The notes under the pieces were generated by a model that did no database searches, was not told the DNA's origin, and saw only the letters and a program-made list of their open reading frames with translations. From positions 1 to 16,106 of the forward strand of contig DIVG01000064.1 in assembly GCA_002422425.1 (NCBI GenBank): a DNA stretch of 16,106 bases, in the 5' to 3' direction. The DNA is from Akkermansiaceae bacterium UBA6138. GTDB lineage: Bacteria > Verrucomicrobiota > Verrucomicrobiia > Verrucomicrobiales > DEV007. The stretch's first letter is position 1, and each line of letters begins with the position of its first letter. The translations under genes and the position numbers were made by a program. This document shows positions 1 to 6,632 of the stretch, one piece after another.

Positions 1-456
1 GGTGACCAGCGTGTCCTCGATGCTCCCCACAGCGACCTCCGCCGTGCCCGCACCGCCGCCGAGAACATCATCCCCTCGAGCACCGGTGCCGCCAAGGCGA
101 TCGGCCTCGTCATCCCCGAGCTCGAAGGCAAGCTCCAGGGCGGTGCTTTCCGTGTCCCGACCCCGACCGGTTCCGTGACCGACTTCAGCGCCGTGCTTTC
201 CAAAGACGTTACCGTCAAGGACATCAACGCCGCTTACAAGGCTGCCGCTGAAGGTCCGCTCAAAGGCATTTTCCACTACACCGAAGACCCCATCGTTCTC
301 AAGGACATCGTCGGCGATCCGCATTCCTGCATTCTCGACGGTGAGCTCACCATGGCGCATGGCAATTTCGTCAAGGTCGTCGGCTGGTATGACAACGAGT
401 GGGGTTACTCCAATCGTTCCGTCGATGCCATGGAACTCGTCGGTGCCGGTCTCTGA
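1..456 (+). CDS. gap: Glyceraldehyde-3-phosphate dehydrogenase, C-terminal part (5' end outside window)
   Basis: GAPDH oxidises and phosphorylates glyceraldehyde 3-phosphate to 1,3-bisphosphoglycerate with NAD(P), in the cytoplasm. The window opens inside the catalytic domain and shows the last 151 residues, roughly the C-terminal 45% of a protein usually near 335 residues. Visible family motifs are NIIPSSTGAAKA (just after the catalytic Cys region, which lies upstream of the window), RVPTPTGSVTD, and the terminal WYDNEWGYSNR segment. The reading frame is open from base 1 to a TGA at 454-456 with no break. The next genes are pgk and tpiA, the usual glycolytic neighbours, but a strong terminator lies between gap and pgk. 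Identity is certain. Cofactor preference cannot be judged without the Rossmann domain. Confidence 0.97.
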   Translation, partial: GDQRVLDAPHSDLRRARTAAENIIPSSTGAAKAIGLVIPELEGKLQGGAFRVPTPTGSVTDFSAVLSKDVTVKDINAAYKAAAEGPLKGIFHYTEDPIVLKDIVGDPHSCILDGELTMAHGNFVKVVGWYDNEWGYSNRSVDAMELVGAGL

Positions 457-486
457 TCGTTGCTCCGGACATCCTCTTTCAATGAG

Positions 487-523
487 AAAGCGCCCCCGAC
501 TGCTCAGTTGGCGGGCGCTTTTC
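487..523 (+). terminator. Intrinsic terminator between gap and pgk
   Basis: A hairpin with outer arms AAAGCGCCC (487-495) and GGGCGCTTT (513-521) continues inward through CCGACT pairing with AGTTGG, with one bulged C at 512 and a 4-base loop. It is followed by a short T run (519-522). It lies about 30 bp after the gap stop. It should end gap transcripts, or act as an attenuator if pgk is reached by read-through. Confidence 0.8.
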
Positions 524-594
524 TGCAATCATTTCTCAAACCAAACAAACCCAATCGGGGCGGGCCGCCGCCTCACCATCCCCCGCTGACTCTC

Positions 595-1797
595 ATGGCC
601 AAGCTCTCCATTCGCGACATCAACCCCGCCGGCAAACGCGTCCTCATGCGCGTCGATTTCAACGTTCCTCTCAACAGCGCCGGTGAGATCACCGACGACA
701 CCCGCATCACCGCAGCGGTTCCTTCGATCGAGTTCCTCGCCAAAGCGGGCGGTCGTGTCATCCTGATGTCTCACCTCGGTAGACCCAAGGGGGCGCCGGA
801 GGCCAAATACTCCCTCAAGCCCGCCGCCGACCGTCTCGGCGAACTCCTCAACGTCCCTGTTAAGTTCGTCAATGACTGTGTCGGTGACAAGGCCGATGCC
901 GCCGTCTCGGATCTCAAGGATGGTGAAGTGCTCCTCCTCGAGAACGTGCGTTTTTACGCCGGTGAAGAGAAGAACGACCCCGAATTCTCCAAGCAGCTCG
1001 CCTCTCACGGCGACATCTACGTGAACGATGCCTTCGGCACCGCCCACCGCGCCCACGCCTCGACCGCCGGAGTGACCGAGTTCATCGATACCTGCGCGAT
1101 GGGTTTTCTCATCGAGAAAGAGCTCGAGTATCTCGTCGACAAACTCGAGAACCCGGCCCGCCCCTTTGTTGTGATCATGGGCGGGGCAAAAGTCTCGGAC
1201 AAGATCGAAGTCCTCAACCGCCTCATGGAAAAAGCCGACGCTTTCATCATCGGCGGCGCCATGGCAAACACCTTCCGTCTTGCCCAGGGATACCAGATCG
1301 GCAAGAGCCTCGCCGAGCCCGACAAGACCGATCTCGCCCTGAAGATCCTCGATATCGCCGAGAAGAACGAGACCGAGTTTCTCCTTCCTGCCGATACGCG
1401 TCACACCGCCGAGTTCGCCGACGACGCTCCTACCGAAGTCACCGAAATCTGGGGTGAGGGCGGTGCCATCCCCGCCGACCGCGAAGGTATCGACATCGGC
1501 GATCGCGCCATCGTTGATTTCTCGAAGAAGATCGCCGAGGCCGGCACCATCATCTGGAACGGCCCCATGGGTGTCTTTGAAAAGCGCGGCTTCGACATCG
1601 GAACGAAGGCGATTGGCAAGGCGATTGCTGAGAACACGAAGGCGGTGAAGATCGTCGGCGGCGGAGACTCGGTCACTGCGGCAAACAAATTCGGTTTCGG
1701 CGAGAAGATGGATCACATGTCCACCGGCGGCGGCGCTTCCCTCGAGCTCCTCGAAGGCAAAGTCCTCCCCGGCATCGCCGCTCTCGACGAGAAGTGA
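595..1797 (+). CDS. pgk: Phosphoglycerate kinase
   Basis: Transfers phosphate from 1,3-bisphosphoglycerate to ADP, giving ATP and 3-phosphoglycerate (cytoplasmic glycolysis). The product is 400 residues, normal for bacterial PGK. Motifs in order: RVDFNVP (19-25), SHLGRP (59-64, substrate loop), LLENVRF (114-120), NDAFGTAHRAHAS (144-156), GGAKVSDKI (196-204, nucleotide side), a C-terminal WNGPMGVFE, then GGGDS and STGGGASLE. The frame is open upstream to a TTG at 460, but that extension would translate through the gap terminator hairpin. The ATG at 595 gives the standard N-terminus MAKLSIRDI and is chosen. No clear Shine-Dalgarno precedes it. tpiA follows 79 bp downstream on the same strand, so pgk-tpiA probably form one transcript. 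Confidence 0.97.
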   Translation: MAKLSIRDINPAGKRVLMRVDFNVPLNSAGEITDDTRITAAVPSIEFLAKAGGRVILMSHLGRPKGAPEAKYSLKPAADRLGELLNVPVKFVNDCVGDKADAAVSDLKDGEVLLLENVRFYAGEEKNDPEFSKQLASHGDIYVNDAFGTAHRAHASTAGVTEFIDTCAMGFLIEKELEYLVDKLENPARPFVVIMGGAKVSDKIEVLNRLMEKADAFIIGGAMANTFRLAQGYQIGKSLAEPDKTDLALKILDIAEKNETEFLLPADTRHTAEFADDAPTEVTEIWGEGGAIPADREGIDIGDRAIVDFSKKIAEAGTIIWNGPMGVFEKRGFDIGTKAIGKAIAENTKAVKIVGGGDSVTAANKFGFGEKMDHMSTGGGASLELLEGKVLPGIAALDEK

Positions 1798-1806
1798 AAA
1801 GAAGAC

Positions 1807-1841
1807 GTCAGGAGTCAGAATCCAGAAGTTAGAAAAAGCGA
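1807..1841 (+). repeat. Degenerate heptamer tandem repeat between pgk and tpiA
   Basis: Four successive 7-base units can be read: GTCAGGA (1807-1813), GTCAGAA (1814-1820), TCCAGAA (1821-1827), GTTAGAA (1828-1834), followed by a weaker unit AAAGCGA. They share an NYYAGRA-like pattern. Short tandem heptamers of this type are known from intergenic spacers of some bacteria, notably cyanobacteria. The repeat fills much of the 79-bp pgk-tpiA spacer. No function is evident. Confidence 0.5.
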
Positions 1842-1876
1842 AAGAGCCAAACCGCTACCTGCTAAACAGCTAAATC

Positions 1877-2638
1877 ATGAGTCGTAAAAACATCATCGCC
1901 GCCAACTGGAAGATGAACATGACCCCGTCCGAGACGGCCGCGTTCCTCGATCCTTTCCTGAAGACTTTCCCGGAGGCCACGTCCGTCGATATCGTCATCG
2001 CCCCGCCTTTTGTCTCCCTCGCAAAAGCGTCCGAGGCCATCACGTCAAATCCTGCCGTGACCCTCTCGGCTCAGAACATGTCACACGAGGCCTCCGGTGC
2101 CTTTACCGGCGAGACCAGTGCCGCGATGCTGAAGGAGGTCGGATGTGAATACGTCATCCTCGGCCACAGCGAGCGACGCTCGCTCTACGGGGAAGACGAT
2201 ATCGTCATCAACAAAAAAGTCCACGCCACTCTCGCCGCCGGGCTGAAGCCCATTCTCTGCATCGGTGAGTCTCTTGAGGAACGCGACGGGGGTCAGCTGG
2301 AGTTCGTCCTTTCGCAGCAGCTTGAGGGCAGTCTCGCCGGCATCAGTGCTGAGCAGATGGCCGACATCGTCATCGCCTACGAACCCGTCTGGGCAATCGG
2401 CACCGGCCGCACCGCCTCACCCGGGCAGGCCCAGGAAACCCAGGCTTACGTCCGCAGCGTCCTCACGACGCTCTTCGGAGGCGATGTCGCCGCAGCGACC
2501 CGCATCCAGTACGGCGGCAGCGTGAAACCAGGCAATGCCGCCGAGCTCATCGGTCAGCCCGATATCGACGGATTCCTCGTTGGTGGTGCCAGCCTCGACC
2601 CAACCAGCTTCGCGGAGATTGTGAGCGCTTCGCTCTAA
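1877..2638 (+). CDS. tpiA: Triosephosphate isomerase
   Basis: Interconverts dihydroxyacetone phosphate and glyceraldehyde 3-phosphate, in the cytoplasm. The 253-residue TIM barrel has the normal length. It has NWKMN with Lys12, the electrophilic His97 in GHSERR, catalytic Glu169 in AYEPVWAIGTG (the following WAIGTG is the mobile loop 6), YGGSVKPGNAAEL (212-224) and DGFLVGGASL (231-240) for phosphate binding. The ATG at 1877 gives the usual short N-terminus before the first strand. There is no convincing Shine-Dalgarno. It lies downstream of pgk, separated by a repeat-bearing spacer, and is followed by a strong intrinsic terminator, which marks the end of the glycolytic unit. All catalytic residues are present. 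Confidence 0.97.
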   Translation: MSRKNIIAANWKMNMTPSETAAFLDPFLKTFPEATSVDIVIAPPFVSLAKASEAITSNPAVTLSAQNMSHEASGAFTGETSAAMLKEVGCEYVILGHSERRSLYGEDDIVINKKVHATLAAGLKPILCIGESLEERDGGQLEFVLSQQLEGSLAGISAEQMADIVIAYEPVWAIGTGRTASPGQAQETQAYVRSVLTTLFGGDVAAATRIQYGGSVKPGNAAELIGQPDIDGFLVGGASLDPTSFAEIVSASL

Positions 2639-2672
2639 GGAGCCGGTGTAAACCTTTGTTTCATCGATTAGT

Positions 2673-2710
2673 AAAGCCCGGGCCTCGCGCGAGGTTTCGG
2701 GCTTTTTTTC
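2673..2710 (+). terminator. Intrinsic terminator after tpiA
   Basis: Arms AAAGCCCG (2673-2680) and CGGGCTTT (2698-2705) enclose a second stem, CCTCG/CGAGG, and are followed by a run of seven T (2703-2709). It lies 35 bp after the tpiA stop. Read on the other strand it has only three T after the stem, so termination of the convergent lipoprotein gene here would be weaker. Confidence 0.9.
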
Positions 2711-2716
2711 GTCGAT

Positions 2717-3589
2717 TCACTTCAGCTTGACCGTGACCTCTTCGGCGGTCTCGATTGTCATCGCTTCCAGTTTGCTGAAGAGTTCTTTGACTGACTCGAC
2801 CGTGACAATCTTCGGATCGAGAGCCGCTTTATCAATAAACTCGCCGAAGTCGGGGTCGTTCAGGACCTTGGGCACATCGGCATCGCTCAGGATAATGAGA
2901 TCCCCGGTGACGTGGGCCGCCGTCGTCTCCACGATACCTCCGTCAGCACGGAGGAAAACACCGGCACGCATTCCTTCGGCCATCCCGGCCGCGATTTTCA
3001 TGGACTGCGATGGGGTCATGCCCATTGCTTTCGCCTGCTTCAGCTGGTTCTCATCGATCATGCCCTCAAGGCCCGCTTTGGCAAAGGAGGTCTTCACCGT
3101 GAGTATCCCTCCTTCGAGGGCAAAGGTGAGTGATCCACCCTTTTCCGCCCGGATTTCTTCGCCGGATGACTCCACAAACTCCCTCGCTTTTCCGGGGACC
3201 GAATTCTGGTCGATGCGGACCTTTCCAATGTTTTCGAAATCGTAAGTGACAACGTAACCCTCCCAGCCTTCGTCGTCTTTTCCGGGCTCGTGTTTTGAGT
3301 AGCGAACTCCCTCGCCGTAGTTGACGGCGTCCTTGCGCAGCGAGTCCTCGTCGGGATTGGCCATCTCGCCGATAAGACCTAGATCGGGTCCGCCGGCCGC
3401 TCCTTCAAGTGCACCGCCGAGCCCCTCCAGTTGTTTGATCATCGCCAGCATCTGGGGCGAAAAGTAATAGCGTGAGACGATAGAGCCTGTCCCGTCCTTT
3501 TTCACCCGGACGACCGTGGAAGTGCGGACGCAGGAAGTGGCGATGATGGAGAGGGCAACAATGACGACTAGGGAGACCGTGCGATTCAT
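2717..3589 (-). CDS. Putative lipoprotein of unknown function
   Basis: 290 residues. Residues 1-19 form a signal peptide: Arg3, a hydrophobic core from about 5 to 17, then a lipobox-like ATSC with Cys20 as the likely lipidation site. Position -3 is Ala rather than the more usual Leu, so the call is probable, not certain. The mature part starts with a beta-type stretch (STVVRVKKDGTGSIVSRYYF), followed by a Gly-rich segment (about 56-72), a mixed charged region and a Met-rich amphipathic segment near residues 175-210. No named domain was recognised. No cysteine other than Cys20 is present. The start ATG at 3589 has no Shine-Dalgarno. It is the last gene of the minus-strand group, 97 bp downstream of the PBP gene, and converges on tpiA. 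Likely envelope-anchored. Function cannot be assigned. Confidence 0.8.
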   Translation of the reverse strand: MNRTVSLVVIVALSIIATSCVRTSTVVRVKKDGTGSIVSRYYFSPQMLAMIKQLEGLGGALEGAAGGPDLGLIGEMANPDEDSLRKDAVNYGEGVRYSKHEPGKDDEGWEGYVVTYDFENIGKVRIDQNSVPGKAREFVESSGEEIRAEKGGSLTFALEGGILTVKTSFAKAGLEGMIDENQLKQAKAMGMTPSQSMKIAAGMAEGMRAGVFLRADGGIVETTAAHVTGDLIILSDADVPKVLNDPDFGEFIDKAALDPKIVTVESVKELFSKLEAMTIETAEEVTVKLK

Positions 3590-3686
3590 GATGTCAAGTG
3601 TATCGAAATGCCCTTGGCGCGGGAATCAGAAAGTTAGGTTCGAAAGGGGGGCAGCGGTCCGGCGGGGGGCTTGCCGGGCCAATACC

Positions 3687-6071
3687 CTACTCCCGCTTAC
3701 GTTTGAAGATCCGCTGAAAAAGGCCATTGCCACCCTCGGGAAGGGGCTGGGCGGTGGGCTCGGGCTCTGCGGGGATGATCTCTTCGAGAAGCGGCTCGGC
3801 TTCGCCGTCCTGAAAGATGGACTGGACCGGTTCGCGGGAGGTATATTCTTCAGGATCAGTGTTAAGGGTCTCTTCCTCAAGCATGTTGGCCCGCGCCCGC
3901 ACGGCATTGTAGTTCTCTTCATTGAGGTATTCCTCAAGAAAGGCCCCCACGACGGGCGCGGTCTGTTTCCCGCCGCTGACAACCTCGCCCGGATCTCCTT
4001 CGTAAATCACGGCGAAAGAATAGACGGGATTTTTCGAGGGGAAATAGCCGGCAAACCAGGAAATGTTCTGTTTCTGTGCCGGTTTCCATTGGCCGGTTCC
4101 GGTCTTGCCGGAAACCGTAATTTTGTGGTAGGCGGCCTTGCCGGTGCCGCTCCCCGAGTTGACAACGTCGTAAAGACCCCGCTGCACGGCGCGCAGAGAG
4201 TACGAATCGACGTTGAGCGGGTTTGCCACTTCAACCGGAAAGGTGCGCTCAAGCTCGTGATTCAAATCCTGGATCTGGAGGACGAGTCGGGGCTTTACGA
4301 CCTGCTCTCCATTTCCAATTGCAGCCATCATCCTGGCGACCTGCAGAGGAGTCACTTCCACGGTGCCCTGGCCAATGCTCATGACGGCCTCCTCGCCATC
4401 CGACATCATGTAGCCGTGTTTATCGACCCAGAAGCGATTACTGGGAATGAAGCCTTCAGCCTCGTTGAGGGGAATTCCGGTCTTCTGCCCGAGGCCGAGC
4501 CGGGTCGCCATGTAGCTCATCGCATCGGCCCCGCCCCGGCTTGCGACTTCGTAAAACCAGGTGTTGCAGGAACGGGTCAGGGCACCCACCACATTCATCG
4601 AGCCTTCCCCTTTCACGTTCCAGTTGCGCATCACCAGATTGCCGACTTTCCAGGCATTGGGACAAGGGTAGAGGTCGTTCGGGGAAATGTAGCCGCTTTC
4701 AAGAAAACCGAGAGCGACGGCCGCCTTGAAGGTCGATGCGGGCGGGTAGGAGGCGCGGTAGGCGCGCGGGAAGAGCGGTTTGGCCACATCTTCCGCGAGA
4801 GCGGCATATTTGTCCTGGCTGATCGCGGGGATGAAGTCATTGGGGTCGAACTGGGGGTTGCTCGCCATTGCCATGATGTCCCCGTTGCGCACGTCCATCA
4901 CGACCATGGCCCCACGTTTCACTTTTTCCTCAAGAAGTCGTTCACATATGTCCTGCATTTCCAGGTCGATCGAGGTAACGACGTTGAACCCGGGGCGGGG
5001 GCGGGAGAGAACTTCCTCCTTCACCTTGGTGCCGTCTGCTTCAAAGACAATATTGACGCGGCCCGGGGTACCGCGAAGGTCGGTCTCGAAAGACTGCTCA
5101 AGGCCGTCGACCCCGATTGGCAGACCCCAGAGAGCTTCATCGTTGACGATGGGTCCCTTCGTTCGCGGCGGACGTTTACCAACGTAGCCGATCACGTGGG
5201 AAAGAGTCTTGCCCTGCGGGTAATGCCGAAGGTAGACCGGCTGAAGAGTGAGACCCTCCATCTTCTGCCGGTTGAGTTCGTCTACTTCACGTGTCGTGAG
5301 GATAGAGGAGAAAGTGAGGGGAATCCAACGGCGGTCCCGGTAGTGATCGATGACAACTTTGCCCGACAGATCCCAGTCGGTCCCGAGGATGTTGTTTACG
5401 TGGACCATGCGCTCACCGGCGTAGCGCAGGACCTCCCCGTCGGAAACCTCGCTGCCCAGAAAAGGGAAAGTGATCGCGGCGTAGTAGGCCACCTTGCTCT
5501 GGGCGAGAGGATAACCATTTCGATCGAGTAACTGACCTCGTGGGGCGGGGATGGAGAAGGTAAAAGTCCTCGCTTCGGTTCGTGTCAGTAAGGACGACCC
5601 GACCTGACCGGGACGCTCGGGCGGAGACTGGGCACGCAGATCCTCGGCCATGACCGGCGTCTGGTCAGGGGCGATGTCCTCCATTTTTTTTACGGTGGAG
5701 TCCTTCTCATCCACTTCTTCCTCCACGTCGGCATCGACCGCCATCGGTTGAGCCTCGGGTCGAGCAATGGCAGGCTCGTCGCCGAGAAGTTCCCGGGGGA
5801 TATCGACAGCCCCGTCATCATCAATCGGCATTGCCCTGAGGGGCGCGGCCACCGGCATCTTGGCGGGCACATCTTCGAATCGGGGGATGGCCTCAAGGTC
5901 GTCCGGTTCGGCAATCGGCTCAGCCTGAAGGCCCTCAATGACAAATCCGCCGGGGGCTCCGTTGCTTTCCTGAGCCCTCATCACGGCAACCGGGAGGAGA
6001 GCCGTCATCAGAAGAGCGAACCGGGCCAGGCCGATACCCGGGGAAAGGCGAGTGCTGGGCTTGATTCTCAT
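3687..6071 (-). CDS. mrdA: Class B penicillin-binding protein, PBP2-like transpeptidase
   Basis: Cross-links peptidoglycan peptides in the periplasm; PBP2 homologues serve cell elongation. The chosen start (ATG 6071) gives 794 residues. Order: basic N-terminus, hydrophobic segment about 12-31 (signal anchor, or signal peptide ending near RAQE), an acidic Pro-rich region about 35-155, a PBP dimerisation domain opening with PRGQLLDRNG (177-186) and including GLEQSFETDLRGTPG (323-337), then the transpeptidase domain with STFK (446-449, nucleophile Ser446), SCN (501-503) and KTGTG (656-660). An acidic tail (about 716-785) ends in basic RIFKRKRE. The frame is open to 6191, but the longer N-terminus looks noncoding and would cover a candidate promoter. 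PBP2 usually has about 600-650 residues, so the extensions account for the extra length. PBP3/FtsI is the alternative; the single transpeptidase architecture fits both, and the LRGTPG region favours PBP2. Confidence 0.85.
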   Translation of the reverse strand: MRIKPSTRLSPGIGLARFALLMTALLPVAVMRAQESNGAPGGFVIEGLQAEPIAEPDDLEAIPRFEDVPAKMPVAAPLRAMPIDDDGAVDIPRELLGDEPAIARPEAQPMAVDADVEEEVDEKDSTVKKMEDIAPDQTPVMAEDLRAQSPPERPGQVGSSLLTRTEARTFTFSIPAPRGQLLDRNGYPLAQSKVAYYAAITFPFLGSEVSDGEVLRYAGERMVHVNNILGTDWDLSGKVVIDHYRDRRWIPLTFSSILTTREVDELNRQKMEGLTLQPVYLRHYPQGKTLSHVIGYVGKRPPRTKGPIVNDEALWGLPIGVDGLEQSFETDLRGTPGRVNIVFEADGTKVKEEVLSRPRPGFNVVTSIDLEMQDICERLLEEKVKRGAMVVMDVRNGDIMAMASNPQFDPNDFIPAISQDKYAALAEDVAKPLFPRAYRASYPPASTFKAAVALGFLESGYISPNDLYPCPNAWKVGNLVMRNWNVKGEGSMNVVGALTRSCNTWFYEVASRGGADAMSYMATRLGLGQKTGIPLNEAEGFIPSNRFWVDKHGYMMSDGEEAVMSIGQGTVEVTPLQVARMMAAIGNGEQVVKPRLVLQIQDLNHELERTFPVEVANPLNVDSYSLRAVQRGLYDVVNSGSGTGKAAYHKITVSGKTGTGQWKPAQKQNISWFAGYFPSKNPVYSFAVIYEGDPGEVVSGGKQTAPVVGAFLEEYLNEENYNAVRARANMLEEETLNTDPEEYTSREPVQSIFQDGEAEPLLEEIIPAEPEPTAQPLPEGGNGLFQRIFKRKRE

Positions 6072-6111
6072 TTCCTGAAAAAGCGTGAGTTTGTCGTATT
6101 TGAACCCGTCT

Positions 6112-6139
6112 ATTGTAACACGAATCGGCTCGAGGTCAC
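6112..6139 (-). promoter_or_regulatory. Candidate sigma70-type promoter for mrdA-like gene
   Basis: On the minus strand, GTGACC (6139-6134, 4 of 6 matches to TTGACA) and TACAAT (6117-6112, 5 of 6 to TATAAT) are separated by 16 bp. The predicted transcript would start near 6105, about 35 nt before the ATG at 6071. It supports the shorter start for the PBP. Pattern match only. Confidence 0.35.
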
Positions 6140-6164
6140 TCTCCGAATACAGTTTCCGCACGCA

Positions 6165-6187
6165 GGCAGGAAGGCAGGAAGGCAAAG
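6165..6187. repeat. Short tandem repeat GGCAGGAA in the ruvX-mrdA spacer
   Basis: Two exact copies of the 8-mer GGCAGGAA (6165-6172, 6173-6180) are followed by a partial third copy, GGCAAAG (6181-6187). The array sits directly beyond the 3' end of ruvX, which ends at 6193. Such arrays can change length by slippage. No function is evident. Confidence 0.5.
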
Positions 6188-6192
6188 TCATT

Positions 6193-6627
6193 TCAATACC
6201 CCGACCTCAGATCGAGCCAATCCTGGAGGATCTCGATGGCGGCGGCCTGGTCGATGATCTTTTTGGAGTTCTTCACGTTCCGGCCGGCGGCGTGGAGTTT
6301 GTCCATCGCGGTGCGGGTGGTGTGACGCTCATCCATTTCGTGGATGGCGATCGATTCGGGGAGGAGCGGGCGAAGGCACCCGATGAAGCGACGCACTCCA
6401 GCGACGGCGTCGCCTTCGTCGCCGTTCATGTGGAGAGGCAGTCCCACGACGAGATGGTCGATCCTGCGCTCACACACGAGCTCGGCGATGCGGGCGGCGG
6501 CGCGGGCGAGGTCGGCGGAGGGCACGGTCTCGAGCGGGTGGGCGAGCAGTCCGATGTCGTCGCTCACGGCGACTCCGATCCTCGCCGTCCCGTAGTCGAG
6601 ACCCATTGCTCTGATCCAGTCACTCAT
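6193..6627 (-). CDS. ruvX: YqgF/RuvX family RNase H-fold protein (Holliday junction resolvase-like / pre-16S rRNA nuclease)
   Basis: YqgF proteins are linked to maturation of the 16S rRNA 5' end and were proposed to act as Holliday junction resolvases; they act in the cytoplasm. The 144-residue length is typical. Motifs: GLDYGTARIGVAVSD (9-23, acidic Asp11), VVGLPLHMNGDEG (60-72), DERHTTRTA (99-107, Glu100) and IDQAAAIEILQDWL (125-138, Asp126); the three acidic active-site positions of the RNase H fold are all present. The start ATG at 6627 lies 5 bp after the manC stop (TAA 6635-6633), so the two are almost surely co-transcribed. A second in-frame ATG (residue 8) directly precedes GLDYG and could also be used. 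The mrdA-like gene follows after 121 bp. Confidence 0.93.
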   Translation of the reverse strand: MSDWIRAMGLDYGTARIGVAVSDDIGLLAHPLETVPSADLARAAARIAELVCERRIDHLVVGLPLHMNGDEGDAVAGVRRFIGCLRPLLPESIAIHEMDERHTTRTAMDKLHAAGRNVKNSKKIIDQAAAIEILQDWLDLRSGY

Positions 6628-6632
6628 GAGCG

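Noticed and set aside
529..1716. 395-codon open frame antisense to pgk
   Set aside because: Mirror of a highly conserved gene; the translation is Gly/Val/Asp-rich with no recognisable domain.
3625..3690. Imperfect hairpin after the PBP gene (GGCCCGGC / GCCGGACC)
   Set aside because: One mismatch and no U tract after the stem; it may only reflect G/C runs.
3516..5531. Long open frame (671 codons) on the plus strand
   Set aside because: It is antisense to the PBP and lipoprotein genes, whose motifs are clear. The translation has low complexity and no domain; GC-rich third positions keep the opposite frame open.
6072..6191. 40-residue N-terminal extension of the PBP
   Set aside because: It covers a repeat and a candidate promoter, and would place a hydrophilic segment before the membrane anchor.
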